Source: Chloroflexota bacterium
GTDB lineage: Bacteria; Chloroflexota; Dehalococcoidia; Lucifugimonadales; Lucifugimonadaceae
Direction: 5' to 3'
Assembly (NCBI GenBank): GCA_013204545.1
Contig: JABMNN010000020.1
Span: 1-36,505, forward strand
Length of the DNA stretch: 36,505 nt
The notes under the pieces were generated by a model that was not told where the DNA came from, did no database searches, and saw nothing but the letters and a program-made list of their open reading frames with translations. Both the position numbers and the translations under genes were made by a program. This document shows positions 1 through 9,179 of this stretch, one piece after another (the first letter of the stretch is position 1; the number at the start of each line of letters is the position of its first letter).

Positions 1-2
1 GA

Positions 3-974
3 GGTGTCACGTCTTGGCTCTCGTGGGAATGGGCATTCTGGTTGAATATTCCACTCACAGTTATTGCTGTGATCTGGATTATGGGAAACCCGCCCGGCAA
101 ACGCAACAACATTAAGATCGATATTCCAACCGCAACCATATTCGCTGCCGCCCTAACGACTCTCACAATCGGTCTTGTCCGAGTTGGCGATCCAGATGCT
201 CTAATGGTGATTTCGCTTGTTGTTACAGCCGTACTATCGATCTTGTTGGTTGTGATGAACAATCGTTCACAAGACCCTCTGTTCCCACCAACGTTATTCA
301 GGATCCCATCGTTCAATTTCTCTAACACGACACACTTTCTCGTTGGCGCCGTATTAATCATCGGAATGATCACGGTTCCGTTGATGGCTGCATCAGTGTT
401 CGGAAAATCTTCTCTTGAAGGCGGATTACAATTGCTTCGAATGACGTTTGCCATTGGTATAGGTGCAATTGCCGGAGGTTTCATCACGCAACGTTTAGGT
501 ACTCGAATTCCCGCGATAACCGGCCTGATAATCACGACCACCGGTTTCTTACTCTTATCGAGTTGGACTATAGACATAGCCGAGCCCTCCCTCACTATTC
601 ATCTGACGATCACCGGACTCGGGCTCGGATTGCTTATATCGCCTATAGCCGAAACAGCTCTCAGGGGTATCCAAACCGATCAGAGAGGAGCAGCTTCGGC
701 ATTGCTCAGCGTATCCCGCATGATAGGCATGACAGCTGGTCTTGCTGTGATGACTGCCCTTGGCACCGTGCAATTTCACGATCTGGTGGCAGATGTTCCT
801 GCTTTCTCACTTGATCCCGACATGCAACAGCAAATCGTAGATAGCGCCACCAACGCAGGAGTCGAAGTGTTTACACGGTTCTACCTATACGGTGCAATTC
901 TCGCAGCTTTTGCCCTTGTACCGGCATGGATGATGACTAGAACTAAGTCAGCTGCAGGCAATAACGGGGCCTAA
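3..974 (+). CDS. DHA2-family MFS drug/solute exporter, C-terminal part (5' end outside window)
   Basis: This is the C-terminal ~323 residues of a 14-helix major facilitator exporter of the DHA2 (EmrB/QacA) type, an inner-membrane proton-coupled exporter. The frame is open to the window edge; its first visible residues contain SWEWAFWLNIP, matching the family's typical W-R-W-x-F-x-I-N-x-P motif before transmembrane segment 7, so the start lies upstream of the window. About seven hydrophobic segments follow, with a Gly-rich segment (GLGLGLLISPIAETAL) and an RGAASALLSVSRMIG stretch, both typical of the family. The substrate cannot be told from sequence. The TAA stop (972-974) overlaps the stop of the convergent minus-strand gene by three bases, so the two genes meet end to end with no room for a terminator. 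Confidence 0.85.
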   Translation, partial: GVTSWLSWEWAFWLNIPLTVIAVIWIMGNPPGKRNNIKIDIPTATIFAAALTTLTIGLVRVGDPDALMVISLVVTAVLSILLVVMNNRSQDPLFPPTLFRIPSFNFSNTTHFLVGAVLIIGMITVPLMAASVFGKSSLEGGLQLLRMTFAIGIGAIAGGFITQRLGTRIPAITGLIITTTGFLLLSSWTIDIAEPSLTIHLTITGLGLGLLISPIAETALRGIQTDQRGAASALLSVSRMIGMTAGLAVMTALGTVQFHDLVADVPAFSLDPDMQQQIVDSATNAGVEVFTRFYLYGAILAAFALVPAWMMTRTKSAAGNNGA

Positions 975-2656
975 GCGCCAGAGGTTCCTCGGCGTATTTC
1001 CGCACTTCGCTCTGCTTCAAGCCGTTCGAGACCATAGGACCCATGATCCACATATGACATAGCCTCAGCGATGGCTTTGTGTCCTGCTTTGTCCCGAATC
1101 AACTTGTGCATCATCTGACACACACGACGGTAGTCAGGGTGCCCCTGCTGTGAAGTTCGTAGCTCCAGCATGTGGAAGGCTTCTCTGGCGTTGAACTGCA
1201 TCGAATATCGCAACTTGAACCCGAATGGAACGACGTACTGAGAAACGTCAGAACCATGCTCGTCGAGTACACGTTGGTGGAATTCGCTCATACGCCCCAT
1301 CGCATCGTTCCAGCGCTGCGTCCAACCGATCTCTTCAATTACGGGTGGCGTTGAATAGCCGTGCTTCACACCAAGACGCTGCCAGTCTATTGTCAGCATA
1401 CGATGCCGTTGCAAATCCCTGAAGCTGCCGAAATCTGACAACACGTCGAAGCGGTAGAACGATCGCTCCATCCCCCTGCCCGGTTTGTGTCGTCGGTTCT
1501 CACGATCACCCGCGTAAGTACGAATGACTTCAGCTTTGTCGGCATCGCTCATTTTATTGACGATAGATTGAAGCTGGGCATCGGGAATATTAGTATGGGA
1601 ATACAACGCCGCTGCTGCGATTTTGTTTTCTGCATCGTGATCCCACTCGACTAGCGTTACCTCGTCGACTTCGCTGGGTTCAGCCTCGATATTCGAAGCA
1701 ATACGCTCCATCGCCTCGTGGTTTTCCTGGAAATAATCCGACCACGCTCCGCCGCGATCAGGCAAATCTACTCGCTTCAAGAACGACGGAATTACTTTAC
1801 GAAGTTCTTCCAGCATCATTCCAGCGTAATCACGCACCTCTTTGAGCGGGTGGCTATTCATGCGAATCAGCATTGATTCGTACGCCTGTCCCGTTCCGAA
1901 AATACCTACGTTGGAAGTGGTAGCAGCAGGAAGCAACCCGCGCGCCGAATCGCAGGACTTGGCGCGAATCGACGCCTTGTAAATGAAGTTCGAGTCTGAC
2001 TCTTGCCTCGGAAACTGATTCTCGAAATATGGCACACATATATGCACCAGTTCTGAGTACTCGTCGAACAACCAGTCCATGGTCTTCGCATACTCTCCGG
2101 TAAGCGGGCCGGTTTCGATTTCAGGTGGTGCGGTGTACCGATATCTGTCGCCTAGCTTCTGATCGTAGAAGATATATCGTGTCGATTGCTCCAGATAGGC
2201 GGCAAGTCGGCCCCATTCGATCACTTTTGTCAGAATGTTCGAAGCTTGCTCACAAGCTATGTGCGCCCCACCAAGCTGAGCCACTGAGTCGTCGCCAAAC
2301 TGTGAGAAAACACGGTCATACAGACCTTCAGCACGATTTAGCGAAACCAGTGCTTGATTATCGGAATCTTTAGCAAGTTCTTCGACGGGCACTTCCGGCT
2401 GATCGTAGAACTCATCTAGAAACAGGCGACGAAGCGATTTCGGGGAACGGCTGTACCGGGCGAATAATGCTCCCTTTACAACCTCGGGAAGATTGATCAG
2501 AGCGAAAACGGGACCATCGATATTGGTGAAGAACCGACCTAGAACCGATCGTTCTTCCGTGCTGAATGTTTCCCGGACGTACATCGTCTTTGAGCCTATC
2601 GACTGCCCCACTGGCAAAGTGGGGATTTTGATGTTCGTTGTACCGTGATCATCCAA
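971..2656 (-). CDS. Duplicated ThyX-like (FAD-dependent thymidylate synthase family) protein with split signature
   Basis: A 561-residue protein related to flavin-dependent thymidylate synthase ThyX, which methylates dUMP to dTMP using methylenetetrahydrofolate and FAD. It is about twice the usual ThyX length and seems to hold two ThyX-like halves. The first half has a GDDSVAQLGGAH segment (compare G-H-x-S-x-x-E-H) and EQSTRY at 156-161, matching the end of the RHR-x7-S-x-R-Y signature, but the RHR place (148-150) reads WGR. The second half has RHR at 417-419, but the residue seven further on is R427, not Ser. Neither half carries a full signature, so thymidylate synthase activity is uncertain. 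The frame starts at a TTG; M25 is a possible alternative start. It is the last gene of the minus-strand PDH-rsgA run. Confidence 0.7.
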   Translation of the reverse strand: MDDHGTTNIKIPTLPVGQSIGSKTMYVRETFSTEERSVLGRFFTNIDGPVFALINLPEVVKGALFARYSRSPKSLRRLFLDEFYDQPEVPVEELAKDSDNQALVSLNRAEGLYDRVFSQFGDDSVAQLGGAHIACEQASNILTKVIEWGRLAAYLEQSTRYIFYDQKLGDRYRYTAPPEIETGPLTGEYAKTMDWLFDEYSELVHICVPYFENQFPRQESDSNFIYKASIRAKSCDSARGLLPAATTSNVGIFGTGQAYESMLIRMNSHPLKEVRDYAGMMLEELRKVIPSFLKRVDLPDRGGAWSDYFQENHEAMERIASNIEAEPSEVDEVTLVEWDHDAENKIAAAALYSHTNIPDAQLQSIVNKMSDADKAEVIRTYAGDRENRRHKPGRGMERSFYRFDVLSDFGSFRDLQRHRMLTIDWQRLGVKHGYSTPPVIEEIGWTQRWNDAMGRMSEFHQRVLDEHGSDVSQYVVPFGFKLRYSMQFNAREAFHMLELRTSQQGHPDYRRVCQMMHKLIRDKAGHKAIAEAMSYVDHGSYGLERLEAERSAEIRRGTSGA

Positions 2657-2697
2657 CTAGCGGTGATCACGGATTTATCACAAATTCGAACTCCCAT

Positions 2698-3948
2698 CTA
2701 GATCATCAAACGAGCAGGATTCTCAAGGTTTTTTTGGAATTCACCCATGAAGATTGCTGCCTCTGCACCATCACCTACTCGGTGATCCGCCGATATCGTG
2801 GCGTTCATCATCTTGCCAACGACAATCTCTCTGTCCTTGACGATCGGCTTTTCTTTGACGGCTCCAACAGCAATGATCCCGGCATTTGGTGGAACGATAA
2901 TCGCAGCGAAAGTGTCGGTTCCGAACATTCCGAGGTTCGAGGTACCGAATGTTCCCTGCGTCATCTCAGCTTGAGTTAGGGTGCCACCTTCGCCCCGAGC
3001 ACGTTTGCTCATATCCCGGACGGCCCGTGAAATCTCTATTAGCGACATGTTCTGGATATGCATCACCGCTGGAACAATCAGTCCACCTTCCAGTGCGATT
3101 GCTACACCGAGGTTGATATCTGAATGACCAATCAGCCTGTCGCCGTCAAACGACGAGTTCCACTTCGGATACTTCAGCAAGGCAGTCGCAACAGCTTTCA
3201 GCACCATGTCATTAACTGAGACTCGGTCGCCAGCATCAACAATAGCCTCGTTGAGTTGAGCCCTGAATGTCATTGCAGGGCCCATGTTCACTTCGTGGGT
3301 CACATAGTAGTGAGGTGACTCTGTTTTCGACTTGACCGTAACTCGCGCAATTGCCTGTCGCATAGTAGACAACGGCGTGTCTGAACCATCCACCATCACC
3401 GTAGCCCGTGCACTTGAAGCGGCGAATGCTGGTGATGGAGTGAAATTCTCCACGTCTGATTTGGTGATTCGTCCGCCGGGTCCAGTTCCCGGAATTGTAG
3501 CGATATCGATGCCTTTCTCTTCGGCAATCTTCCGAGCTATCGGGGACGCCTTCACTCTTCCACCGGGCACAGATGCAATGGTTGATTGAGCGGGCGCAGG
3601 TGTCGCCTGTTGAACAAGTGTGTGCGCTGGAGTTGGTGTGGCAGCAATTGCCACCTCTTTTGGAGCTTCGGTGGTAGGAGCGTTCGTGGCAATTTCAGGA
3701 ACCACATCACTAGCAGATCCGATGAACGCAATAACCGTACCAACCTGTACGAGCGTACCTTCGACGATGACTATTTTACGAAGAATACCTTCGGCATAAG
3801 CTTCCATTTCTACGACTGTCTTGTCGGTCTCAATTTCGGCAAGTTTGTCCCCGCGCTTAACTGAATCGCCCTCAGCCATAAGCCATTTGGCGATGGTGCC
3901 CTCGGTCATGTCGGCACCCATTGAGGGCATTGTCACTTCGCTGATCAA
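2698..3948 (-). CDS. pdhC: Dihydrolipoamide acyltransferase (E2) of a 2-oxoacid dehydrogenase complex
   Basis: E2 core subunit of pyruvate (or branched-chain 2-oxoacid) dehydrogenase, which moves the acyl group from the lipoyl arm to CoA in the cytoplasm. Domains in order: one lipoyl domain (about 1-78) with the lipoylated lysine K43 in ETDKTV; an Ala/Pro/Thr-rich linker (about 80-128); a peripheral subunit-binding domain (about 132-168, ASPIARKIA, GTGPGGRITKSDV); and the catalytic domain (about 190-416) ending in SADHRVGDG, where H389 and D393 are the chloramphenicol-acetyltransferase-type catalytic residues. The 416-residue length is usual for a one-lipoyl E2. E1 alpha and E1 beta lie upstream on the same strand, with rsgA between. 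No E3 (lpd) gene is in the window. Substrate (pyruvate or other 2-oxoacid) is inferred only. Confidence 0.92.
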   Translation of the reverse strand: MISEVTMPSMGADMTEGTIAKWLMAEGDSVKRGDKLAEIETDKTVVEMEAYAEGILRKIVIVEGTLVQVGTVIAFIGSASDVVPEIATNAPTTEAPKEVAIAATPTPAHTLVQQATPAPAQSTIASVPGGRVKASPIARKIAEEKGIDIATIPGTGPGGRITKSDVENFTPSPAFAASSARATVMVDGSDTPLSTMRQAIARVTVKSKTESPHYYVTHEVNMGPAMTFRAQLNEAIVDAGDRVSVNDMVLKAVATALLKYPKWNSSFDGDRLIGHSDINLGVAIALEGGLIVPAVMHIQNMSLIEISRAVRDMSKRARGEGGTLTQAEMTQGTFGTSNLGMFGTDTFAAIIVPPNAGIIAVGAVKEKPIVKDREIVVGKMMNATISADHRVGDGAEAAIFMGEFQKNLENPARLMI

Positions 3949-4104
3949 ATTCGGACTCCTGCGGGAACGATTGGCTCGTAAAAACCGTTAGTTTGGCGCA
4001 TCGCCAGTCGGGTCTCACAAGACCCGTTGATAGAGGTTACACAAGATTCCGGCAAAGGTGAGCAACATTGCCGATCATTCAACCGCCTCTCTCTGCATTT
4101 GATG

Positions 4105-5394
4105 TCAAGAATTCTTTCGTTTTTCCATGCGGTTTTTTTGTCTAAAAGTCTTCGCAATGACTTTCATTTTTCTCTGATGTTCAGTTTTAGCACCAGGGTC
4201 ATGTTTCGACTCGTCGTGTTGCAATTCTCTACCCATCCGATTGTAAGAATCGAAACGAGTCTGAGAAAGTCGCCCGTCAGCAATCGCTTCAGCAATCGCA
4301 CAATCCGGCTCGCCATTATGACCACAATCACTGAATCGACAAGCGTCTAGAAATTCGTCTAGTTCAGAAAACGTTTTTGCTAACGCGTCTTCGCTACCAG
4401 AAACCAATCCAATTGTTCGAATCCCAGGCGTATCTATCAACACTCCACCATTGGGTAGTCTAAGCAATTGTCGAGTCACTGTTGTATGGCGACCGCGAGT
4501 ATCCGATTCTCTGATCTCACCGGTGTCCATCGCCTCATGACCCATTAGTTGATTCACAAGGGTAGATTTCCCAACCCCTGATGCACCGATAAGCACTACG
4601 GTCATGCCTGATTCGGTGTAGTTACGAAGTGGTTCCGTGCCGTCGCCGGTGATTCCGCTAGCGGCGAATATCTCGACACCAGGAGCAAACTCTTCGACTT
4701 GAGTAATTACATCTGCGGGGTCAACTCCCTTCAGCAGGTCAGTCTTAGTAAGGACAACGACCGGTACTGCTCCGCTTCCCCACACAAGCGCTATTTCCCG
4801 TTCGAGTCGCCCTGAATTGAAATATGTTGCACTTTGAACAACGAAAACAGTATTGATGTTCGAGGCGAGTATCTGTTCATCGCCCTGTTCTTTGCCTCGC
4901 ATCACCCGTTTTCTGGTTAGGAGCGAAGTACGAGGCAGAACCAGTTCGATTTCATCAGGATCTTGGTCTCGTCCAGGTCGAATCAGCACCCAATCACCAA
5001 CCGTGGGTTGAGCCGGTTCGATTTCAAGTTCGTCGGTATGAGCAATACGTGCCAAAGTGCTTACAGCTCTGTAGTCGATCGATGCTGTTTGAACGAAGGT
5101 CGTGATGCCATCAACCCTCGTAACCCTTCCGGGTACAAGCTCAGAGTCTTTAGCGATGACCGAAGTGAACTGTAGCTTTGCAGTCTCAGTCAACCCGAAC
5201 GGCAAGAGGTCTGCAAGATCGCCATTTATATTCGCTGTGGGATTTGAAGTAGGGTAGGGAATTGCTAGATTTTCTTCTTGAGAGATAGGATTCAGTGTGA
5301 GCACCCCACAAAACTCTTGGGGGGATCTGTCGCACGTATCACTACAGATACCTAGATGGGACACACGATCGACTGGCCTGAATTGGCTTTGCAC
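4105..5394 (-). CDS. rsgA: Ribosome small-subunit-dependent GTPase RsgA
   Basis: Circularly permuted GTPase that checks and matures the 30S ribosomal subunit. In order: an OB-fold region (about 84-160); the G4 motif TKTD at 216-219 before G1, as expected of the permutation; G5-like AASG; G1/P-loop GASGVGKST (270-278); G3 DTPG (321-324); and a C-terminal zinc site from C352, C357, H359 and C365. The tail is very basic (KMKVIAKTFRQKNRMEKRK), as in RsgA. The ATG start gives 429 residues; family-like sequence starts near residue 60, so a shorter form from the GTG at V31 is possible. It sits between pdhB and the E2 gene on the same strand, an unusual place. About 200 bases before it (5395-5598) hold no gene that I can support. 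Confidence 0.93.
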   Translation of the reverse strand: MQSQFRPVDRVSHLGICSDTCDRSPQEFCGVLTLNPISQEENLAIPYPTSNPTANINGDLADLLPFGLTETAKLQFTSVIAKDSELVPGRVTRVDGITTFVQTASIDYRAVSTLARIAHTDELEIEPAQPTVGDWVLIRPGRDQDPDEIELVLPRTSLLTRKRVMRGKEQGDEQILASNINTVFVVQSATYFNSGRLEREIALVWGSGAVPVVVLTKTDLLKGVDPADVITQVEEFAPGVEIFAASGITGDGTEPLRNYTESGMTVVLIGASGVGKSTLVNQLMGHEAMDTGEIRESDTRGRHTTVTRQLLRLPNGGVLIDTPGIRTIGLVSGSEDALAKTFSELDEFLDACRFSDCGHNGEPDCAIAEAIADGRLSQTRFDSYNRMGRELQHDESKHDPGAKTEHQRKMKVIAKTFRQKNRMEKRKNS

Positions 5395-5598
5395 TCTGGG
5401 CTGGACACGTTTATGCGGAATTTAAGTCATTCATTGAATTGATCATCCGTGCGCTCAACCGCTACATTGCCAAAACTAACCTAGTCGTAGGAACAATCAC
5501 TCTAACTGAACAGATGTTACAACGTTTCGGAAAATTGTTCAGATCCACTCACAAGAAAAGGTGACTCCGGTAAACCTCTGACGGAGACATTGGGAACC

Positions 5599-6576
5599 CT
5601 AAAGTCCGTAACCTTCAGCAACTGCCGCCAGCACGTCGGCGGCATCGGTGAGGACTTCACGTTCGAGCCCTCGGTTGTAGGGCCATGGCACGTCGACTGA
5701 GCCAACACGCATGATCGGACCGTCGAGCCACTCTGAAGCTCGTTGCTGCAAATCAGCAGTGACCTCGGCCATGATCCCGCCCCTACGGCGAGCTGTGTCG
5801 ACGACCACTACTCGGTTGGTTTTTTTTACCGACGCAATAACCGCATCCATATCGATCGGGCTCAGCGAACGAAGGTCGATTACTTCGACCGACAAACCGC
5901 GTCCAGCAAGAGTATCGGCAGCTTCGTTCACTGGGCGCATTCCGTATCCGTACGAAATAAGTGTGATATCTGTACCCGTTCGAGTCACATCGGCTTTGCC
6001 AATTTCGATCTCATAGTATTCGTCAGGAACTTCGCCCTTAGCTCCGTAAAGAAGCGCAGGTTCGGCAACTAGTACAGGGTTGTCGTCTTTTATCGCAGAA
6101 CGCATCAGACCAAGGGCGTCATAAGGGTTCGACGGGCATACAACCTTCATCCCAGGCACCTCAGCAAGCCAGGTTTCAAAGCTCTGAGAATGTGTTGCTC
6201 CTAACTGAACTCCAGCACCTGTTGGCGCCCGAATGACCATAGGAATACTGATTTGACCACCCGACATGTAACGCAAATTGGCGGCCATGTTGACGATCTG
6301 GTCGAATGCCACAAGTGCGAAAGACATGGACATTAACTCCACGATCGGTCGAAGTCCGGCCGCTGCCGCACCGATTCCAGCGCCAATGAAAGCTTGCTCC
6401 GAAATTGGAGTGTCCTTAATTCGCTCAGGACCAAACTTCTTCAAGAATCCGTCGGTCACGGCGTAAGCGCCACCATACTCACCGATGTCTTCACCCATCA
6501 TGAATACACGAGGGTCATTATCGAGAGCTTCCTCGAGTCCCCGTTTAAGTGCTTCTCTAAGGACAATTTGTGGCAT
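5599..6576 (-). CDS. pdhB: Pyruvate/2-oxoacid dehydrogenase E1 component, beta subunit
   Basis: Beta subunit of the thiamine-diphosphate-dependent E1 heterotetramer, which with the alpha subunit decarboxylates the 2-oxoacid and acylates the E2 lipoyl arm. The 325 residues match the family length. Typical features: an N-terminal EALKRGLEEALDNDPRVFMMGEDIGEYGG-type segment with the TPP-activating glutamates (written here in part), PIVELMSMSF, GATHSQSFETWLAEVPG, and the C-terminal transketolase domain with GYGMRPVNEAADTL and a conserved ARRRGG segment. The ATG lies five bases after the pdhA stop, so the pair is surely cotranscribed and probably translationally coupled. The E2 gene follows after rsgA. 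Confidence 0.93.
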   Translation of the reverse strand: MPQIVLREALKRGLEEALDNDPRVFMMGEDIGEYGGAYAVTDGFLKKFGPERIKDTPISEQAFIGAGIGAAAAGLRPIVELMSMSFALVAFDQIVNMAANLRYMSGGQISIPMVIRAPTGAGVQLGATHSQSFETWLAEVPGMKVVCPSNPYDALGLMRSAIKDDNPVLVAEPALLYGAKGEVPDEYYEIEIGKADVTRTGTDITLISYGYGMRPVNEAADTLAGRGLSVEVIDLRSLSPIDMDAVIASVKKTNRVVVVDTARRRGGIMAEVTADLQQRASEWLDGPIMRVGSVDVPWPYNRGLEREVLTDAADVLAAVAEGYGL

Positions 6577-6581
6577 GTGAT

Positions 6582-7640
6582 TCAGGCGAGCACGTCGGTG
6601 TGGATTTCAGATAAATCGGGATCAGGGCTTTCTTCAGCGAATTTGACCGAGTTTTCAACCGCTAGATCAACACCAGCTTTGATTTCAGCGATCTGATCGG
6701 ATGTTGCGAGTCCCATCGCAATCAGTTTTGTAGGGAAAGTGATAATTGGGTCACGTTCTTCCCACTCTTTAACCTCTTCCTGTCCGCGGTACTTTTGACC
6801 ATCAGCAAGCGAGTGCCCCACAAATCGAAACGTCTTAGCTTCGATGAATTGAGGCCCTTCCCCATTTCGAATGCGAGCAACTGCAAGTTCGGTGGTTTCT
6901 TTGACCGCTAACACGTCCATACCGTCGACCTCCGCAGCCGGTATTCCGTAGGTCGCCATTCCGGGGTAGAAATCGATCCCGCCAGCGCGAACTCTCTCGA
7001 TGGACGAGCCCATGCCATACATGTTGTTTTCGAGGAAAAACAATATCGGCAATTTCCATACTGCAGCCAGATTAAGGGTCTCGTGATAGACACCTTGATT
7101 CGTAGAGCCATCACCAAAGAAACATATAGTGAGGTCATCGGTCTTGTTGTATTGCTGAGCAAGCGCAAGCCCGGCTGCGAGAGGCAGTTGACCAGCAACG
7201 ATAGCGTGCCCACCCATGAATCGCTTGGCGACATCAAATAGATGCATCGACCCACCTTTGCCTTTCGACGTTCCGGTAGACCGACCAAACAATTCAGCCA
7301 TAGAGCGATTTATGTCTAATCCACGAGCGAGTGCATGACCATGATCACGATAGTGGCTAACGATATAGTCATCTTCGCGAAGTGTTGAGATAGCTCCTAC
7401 ACCGGTGGCTTCTTGTCCGATATAGAGGTGTAGGAATCCGCGAATTGATCCCTTCGAATAGTTCTCACCACAAGCTATCTCGAACTGGCGAATGAGGTAC
7501 ATCTGCCGAAACAGATCGAGATAATCGGTCTCCGCTCCTATGCCACTTTTGTCCAAGTCTGCAGCACTGTTTTTGCCGTTTTTAGGCGACTTCGCTGTTT
7601 CCCGCGAGGTTGTTGAACTGGATTTTGTGGAACTGGCCAT
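6582..7640 (-). CDS. pdhA: Pyruvate/2-oxoacid dehydrogenase E1 component, alpha subunit
   Basis: Alpha subunit of the E1 2-oxoacid decarboxylase. The thiamine-diphosphate motif runs from GDG (176-178) to NN (205-206), with the magnesium-binding residues in between. Other family marks are the RGFLHLYIGQEA segment near 67-78, SHYRDHGHALARG (95-107) and GKGGSMHLFD (127-136), which holds the phosphate-binding loop area. The 352 residues include about 35 Ser/Lys/Thr-rich N-terminal residues that look disordered and are not conserved in the family. It is the first gene of the minus-strand run pdhA-pdhB-rsgA-E2. The 118 bases upstream (7641-7758) hold a short inverted repeat, acggt-6-accgt at about 7720-7735, with TAGAAT within it on the minus strand, a possible but unproven promoter. 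Confidence 0.93.
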   Translation of the reverse strand: MASSTKSSSTTSRETAKSPKNGKNSAADLDKSGIGAETDYLDLFRQMYLIRQFEIACGENYSKGSIRGFLHLYIGQEATGVGAISTLREDDYIVSHYRDHGHALARGLDINRSMAELFGRSTGTSKGKGGSMHLFDVAKRFMGGHAIVAGQLPLAAGLALAQQYNKTDDLTICFFGDGSTNQGVYHETLNLAAVWKLPILFFLENNMYGMGSSIERVRAGGIDFYPGMATYGIPAAEVDGMDVLAVKETTELAVARIRNGEGPQFIEAKTFRFVGHSLADGQKYRGQEEVKEWEERDPIITFPTKLIAMGLATSDQIAEIKAGVDLAVENSVKFAEESPDPDLSEIHTDVLA

Positions 7641-7758
7641 TAATTATCAGATACTGACAAACAAACTATCGACGCCGAAAAACTGCACTGATCCAGACTT
7701 TGGTATGCCCGACGAAACGGTCATTCTACCGTAATTTGCTGAAAGCTCGAATGTGAGT

Positions 7759-8646
7759 TCAGTTTGAAGTTGCCAGATTTGCTGCCAGCAATACATTGAC
7801 CAACAACATCGAAATTGTCATCGGTCCGACGCCACCCGGGACAGGGGTAATCGCCGAAGCGACTTCAGACACCTCCTGAAAGTCGACATCCCCAGTCAAT
7901 CGGTAACCCCGTTTACGAGTCGAATCCTCAACCCGTGATACACCGACGTCGATAACGACCGCTCCCGGTTTAACCATGTCGGATGTCACGGTTCCGGGGA
8001 AACCGGCTGCTGCGATCAATACATCCGCTCGTCGAGTTTCAGCAGCCATATCTTTCGTTCCGGTGTGACAGACAGTCACGGTCGAATTCGCACCAATCCC
8101 CTTCTGGAGTAGCAATGCCATGAGTGGCATACCAACGAGCTTGCTACGACCTACAATAACGACCTTTGCACCGTTCATATCAACATTTTCCTCAACAAGC
8201 ATGCGCTGTACTCCGAGTGGTGTGGCGGGTGCGAATCTAGGTTTACCGAGTATCAACAAACCAGCATTTTCTGGATGAAGACCATCTACGTCTTTCATCG
8301 GATCGATCGCGTGAATAACAACATCTTCATTTAGGTGATTAGGTAGCGGGAGTTGAACAAGAATTCCGTTCACCCTTGGGTCATTGTTAAGTCCGTCTAC
8401 GATTTCTAACAACTCTTCTTGAGTGATCGAGGCCTCTCGCCGAATCGTCTCGGTTGCGATACCAACTTTTTCGCAAGCGAGCTCTTTACCTTTGACGTAA
8501 GAGTGTGAAGCTGGATCATCGCCAATCAACACGACGGTCAAGCCTGGAACTGTTCCGTGTTTTACCTTGTACTCGGCGACACCAACTGCGACTTCCGCGT
8601 GGACTCTTGAGGCTACGACTTTGCCGTCAATAATTCGTGCTGTCAC
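7759..8646 (-). CDS. folD: Bifunctional methylenetetrahydrofolate dehydrogenase/cyclohydrolase FolD
   Basis: Makes 10-formyl-tetrahydrofolate from 5,10-methylene-tetrahydrofolate in two steps, feeding purine and formyl-Met synthesis. The 295 residues match the family. Visible marks: SYVKGKELACEKVGI with the catalytic lysine K54 (K56 in E. coli numbering); GILVQLPLP; the PMKDVDGLHPENAG folate-site segment; the nucleotide-binding GRSKLVGMP; and the C-terminal PGGVGPMTISMLL. The gene diverges from acpS, and the 149 bases between them must hold both promoters. It sits alone on its strand, between pdhA and the cofactor block. Confidence 0.96.
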   Translation of the reverse strand: MTARIIDGKVVASRVHAEVAVGVAEYKVKHGTVPGLTVVLIGDDPASHSYVKGKELACEKVGIATETIRREASITQEELLEIVDGLNNDPRVNGILVQLPLPNHLNEDVVIHAIDPMKDVDGLHPENAGLLILGKPRFAPATPLGVQRMLVEENVDMNGAKVVIVGRSKLVGMPLMALLLQKGIGANSTVTVCHTGTKDMAAETRRADVLIAAAGFPGTVTSDMVKPGAVVIDVGVSRVEDSTRKRGYRLTGDVDFQEVSEVASAITPVPGGVGPMTISMLLVNVLLAANLATSN

Positions 8647-8795
8647 TGTTGTACCTCCCAGACTGAACTGGAATGATGAAGGTGTCGAATTTCGTAATCA
8701 TTCCGATAAATCCTAACCGAGAATTATCAAAACAAGTATTATTTCACGCATCATTTGAACCTCACTCAACGATTTCCACTGGAGGCGGCGTCGGC

Positions 8796-9179
8796 ATGAT
8801 CTACACAGGAATCGATCTAATCGAAATTCCACGAGTCGCTGGAGTACTGGAACGCTACCCTGAGCGCTTCCTCTCCAAAGTATTTACCGAAGGCGAGCAG
8901 CATTACTCACGGGGACGAGCATCCCAACTGGCAAGTAGATTTGCTGCCAAAGAAGCCGTAATGAAATTACTTGGTACCGGAGTACGTGGCGTACCATGGA
9001 AATCTATTGAGGTAACCCGTAAGCGAGGTGGTCCTCCTGAAATCCTGTTGCATGGGCATGCAAAAATTCGAGCCGGAAAAATGGGCATTACCCGTATAGC
9101 AATCAGCCTATCTCACTCTCGTGAACTGGCCACGGCATCTGCAGTTGGAGAAGCTTCAGATGACGCGTGGAAGCCATGA
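8796..9179 (+). CDS. acpS: Holo-[acyl-carrier-protein] synthase
   Basis: Transfers the 4'-phosphopantetheine group of CoA to acyl carrier protein. I chose the ATG at 8796 over an upstream in-frame ATG at 8673 because GGAGG at 8781-8785 lies ten bases ahead and because the protein then begins MIYTGIDLIEIPRV, the classic AcpS N-terminus with the catalytic Asp, giving the usual length (127 residues). The second signature, SRFAAKEAVMKLLG, carries the metal-binding Glu; a late ISLSHSRELA segment matches the family's C-terminal SHs motif. The stop overlaps the start of nnr as ATGA, so the two are translationally coupled. It uses CoA, whose synthesis genes coaX and coaBC follow downstream. Confidence 0.94.
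   Translation: MIYTGIDLIEIPRVAGVLERYPERFLSKVFTEGEQHYSRGRASQLASRFAAKEAVMKLLGTGVRGVPWKSIEVTRKRGGPPEILLHGHAKIRAGKMGITRIAISLSHSRELATASAVGEASDDAWKP

Noticed and set aside
8673-8795. Upstream ATG giving a 168-residue AcpS
   Set aside because: The added 41 residues are unlike AcpS, and GGAGG at 8781 points to the ATG at 8796.
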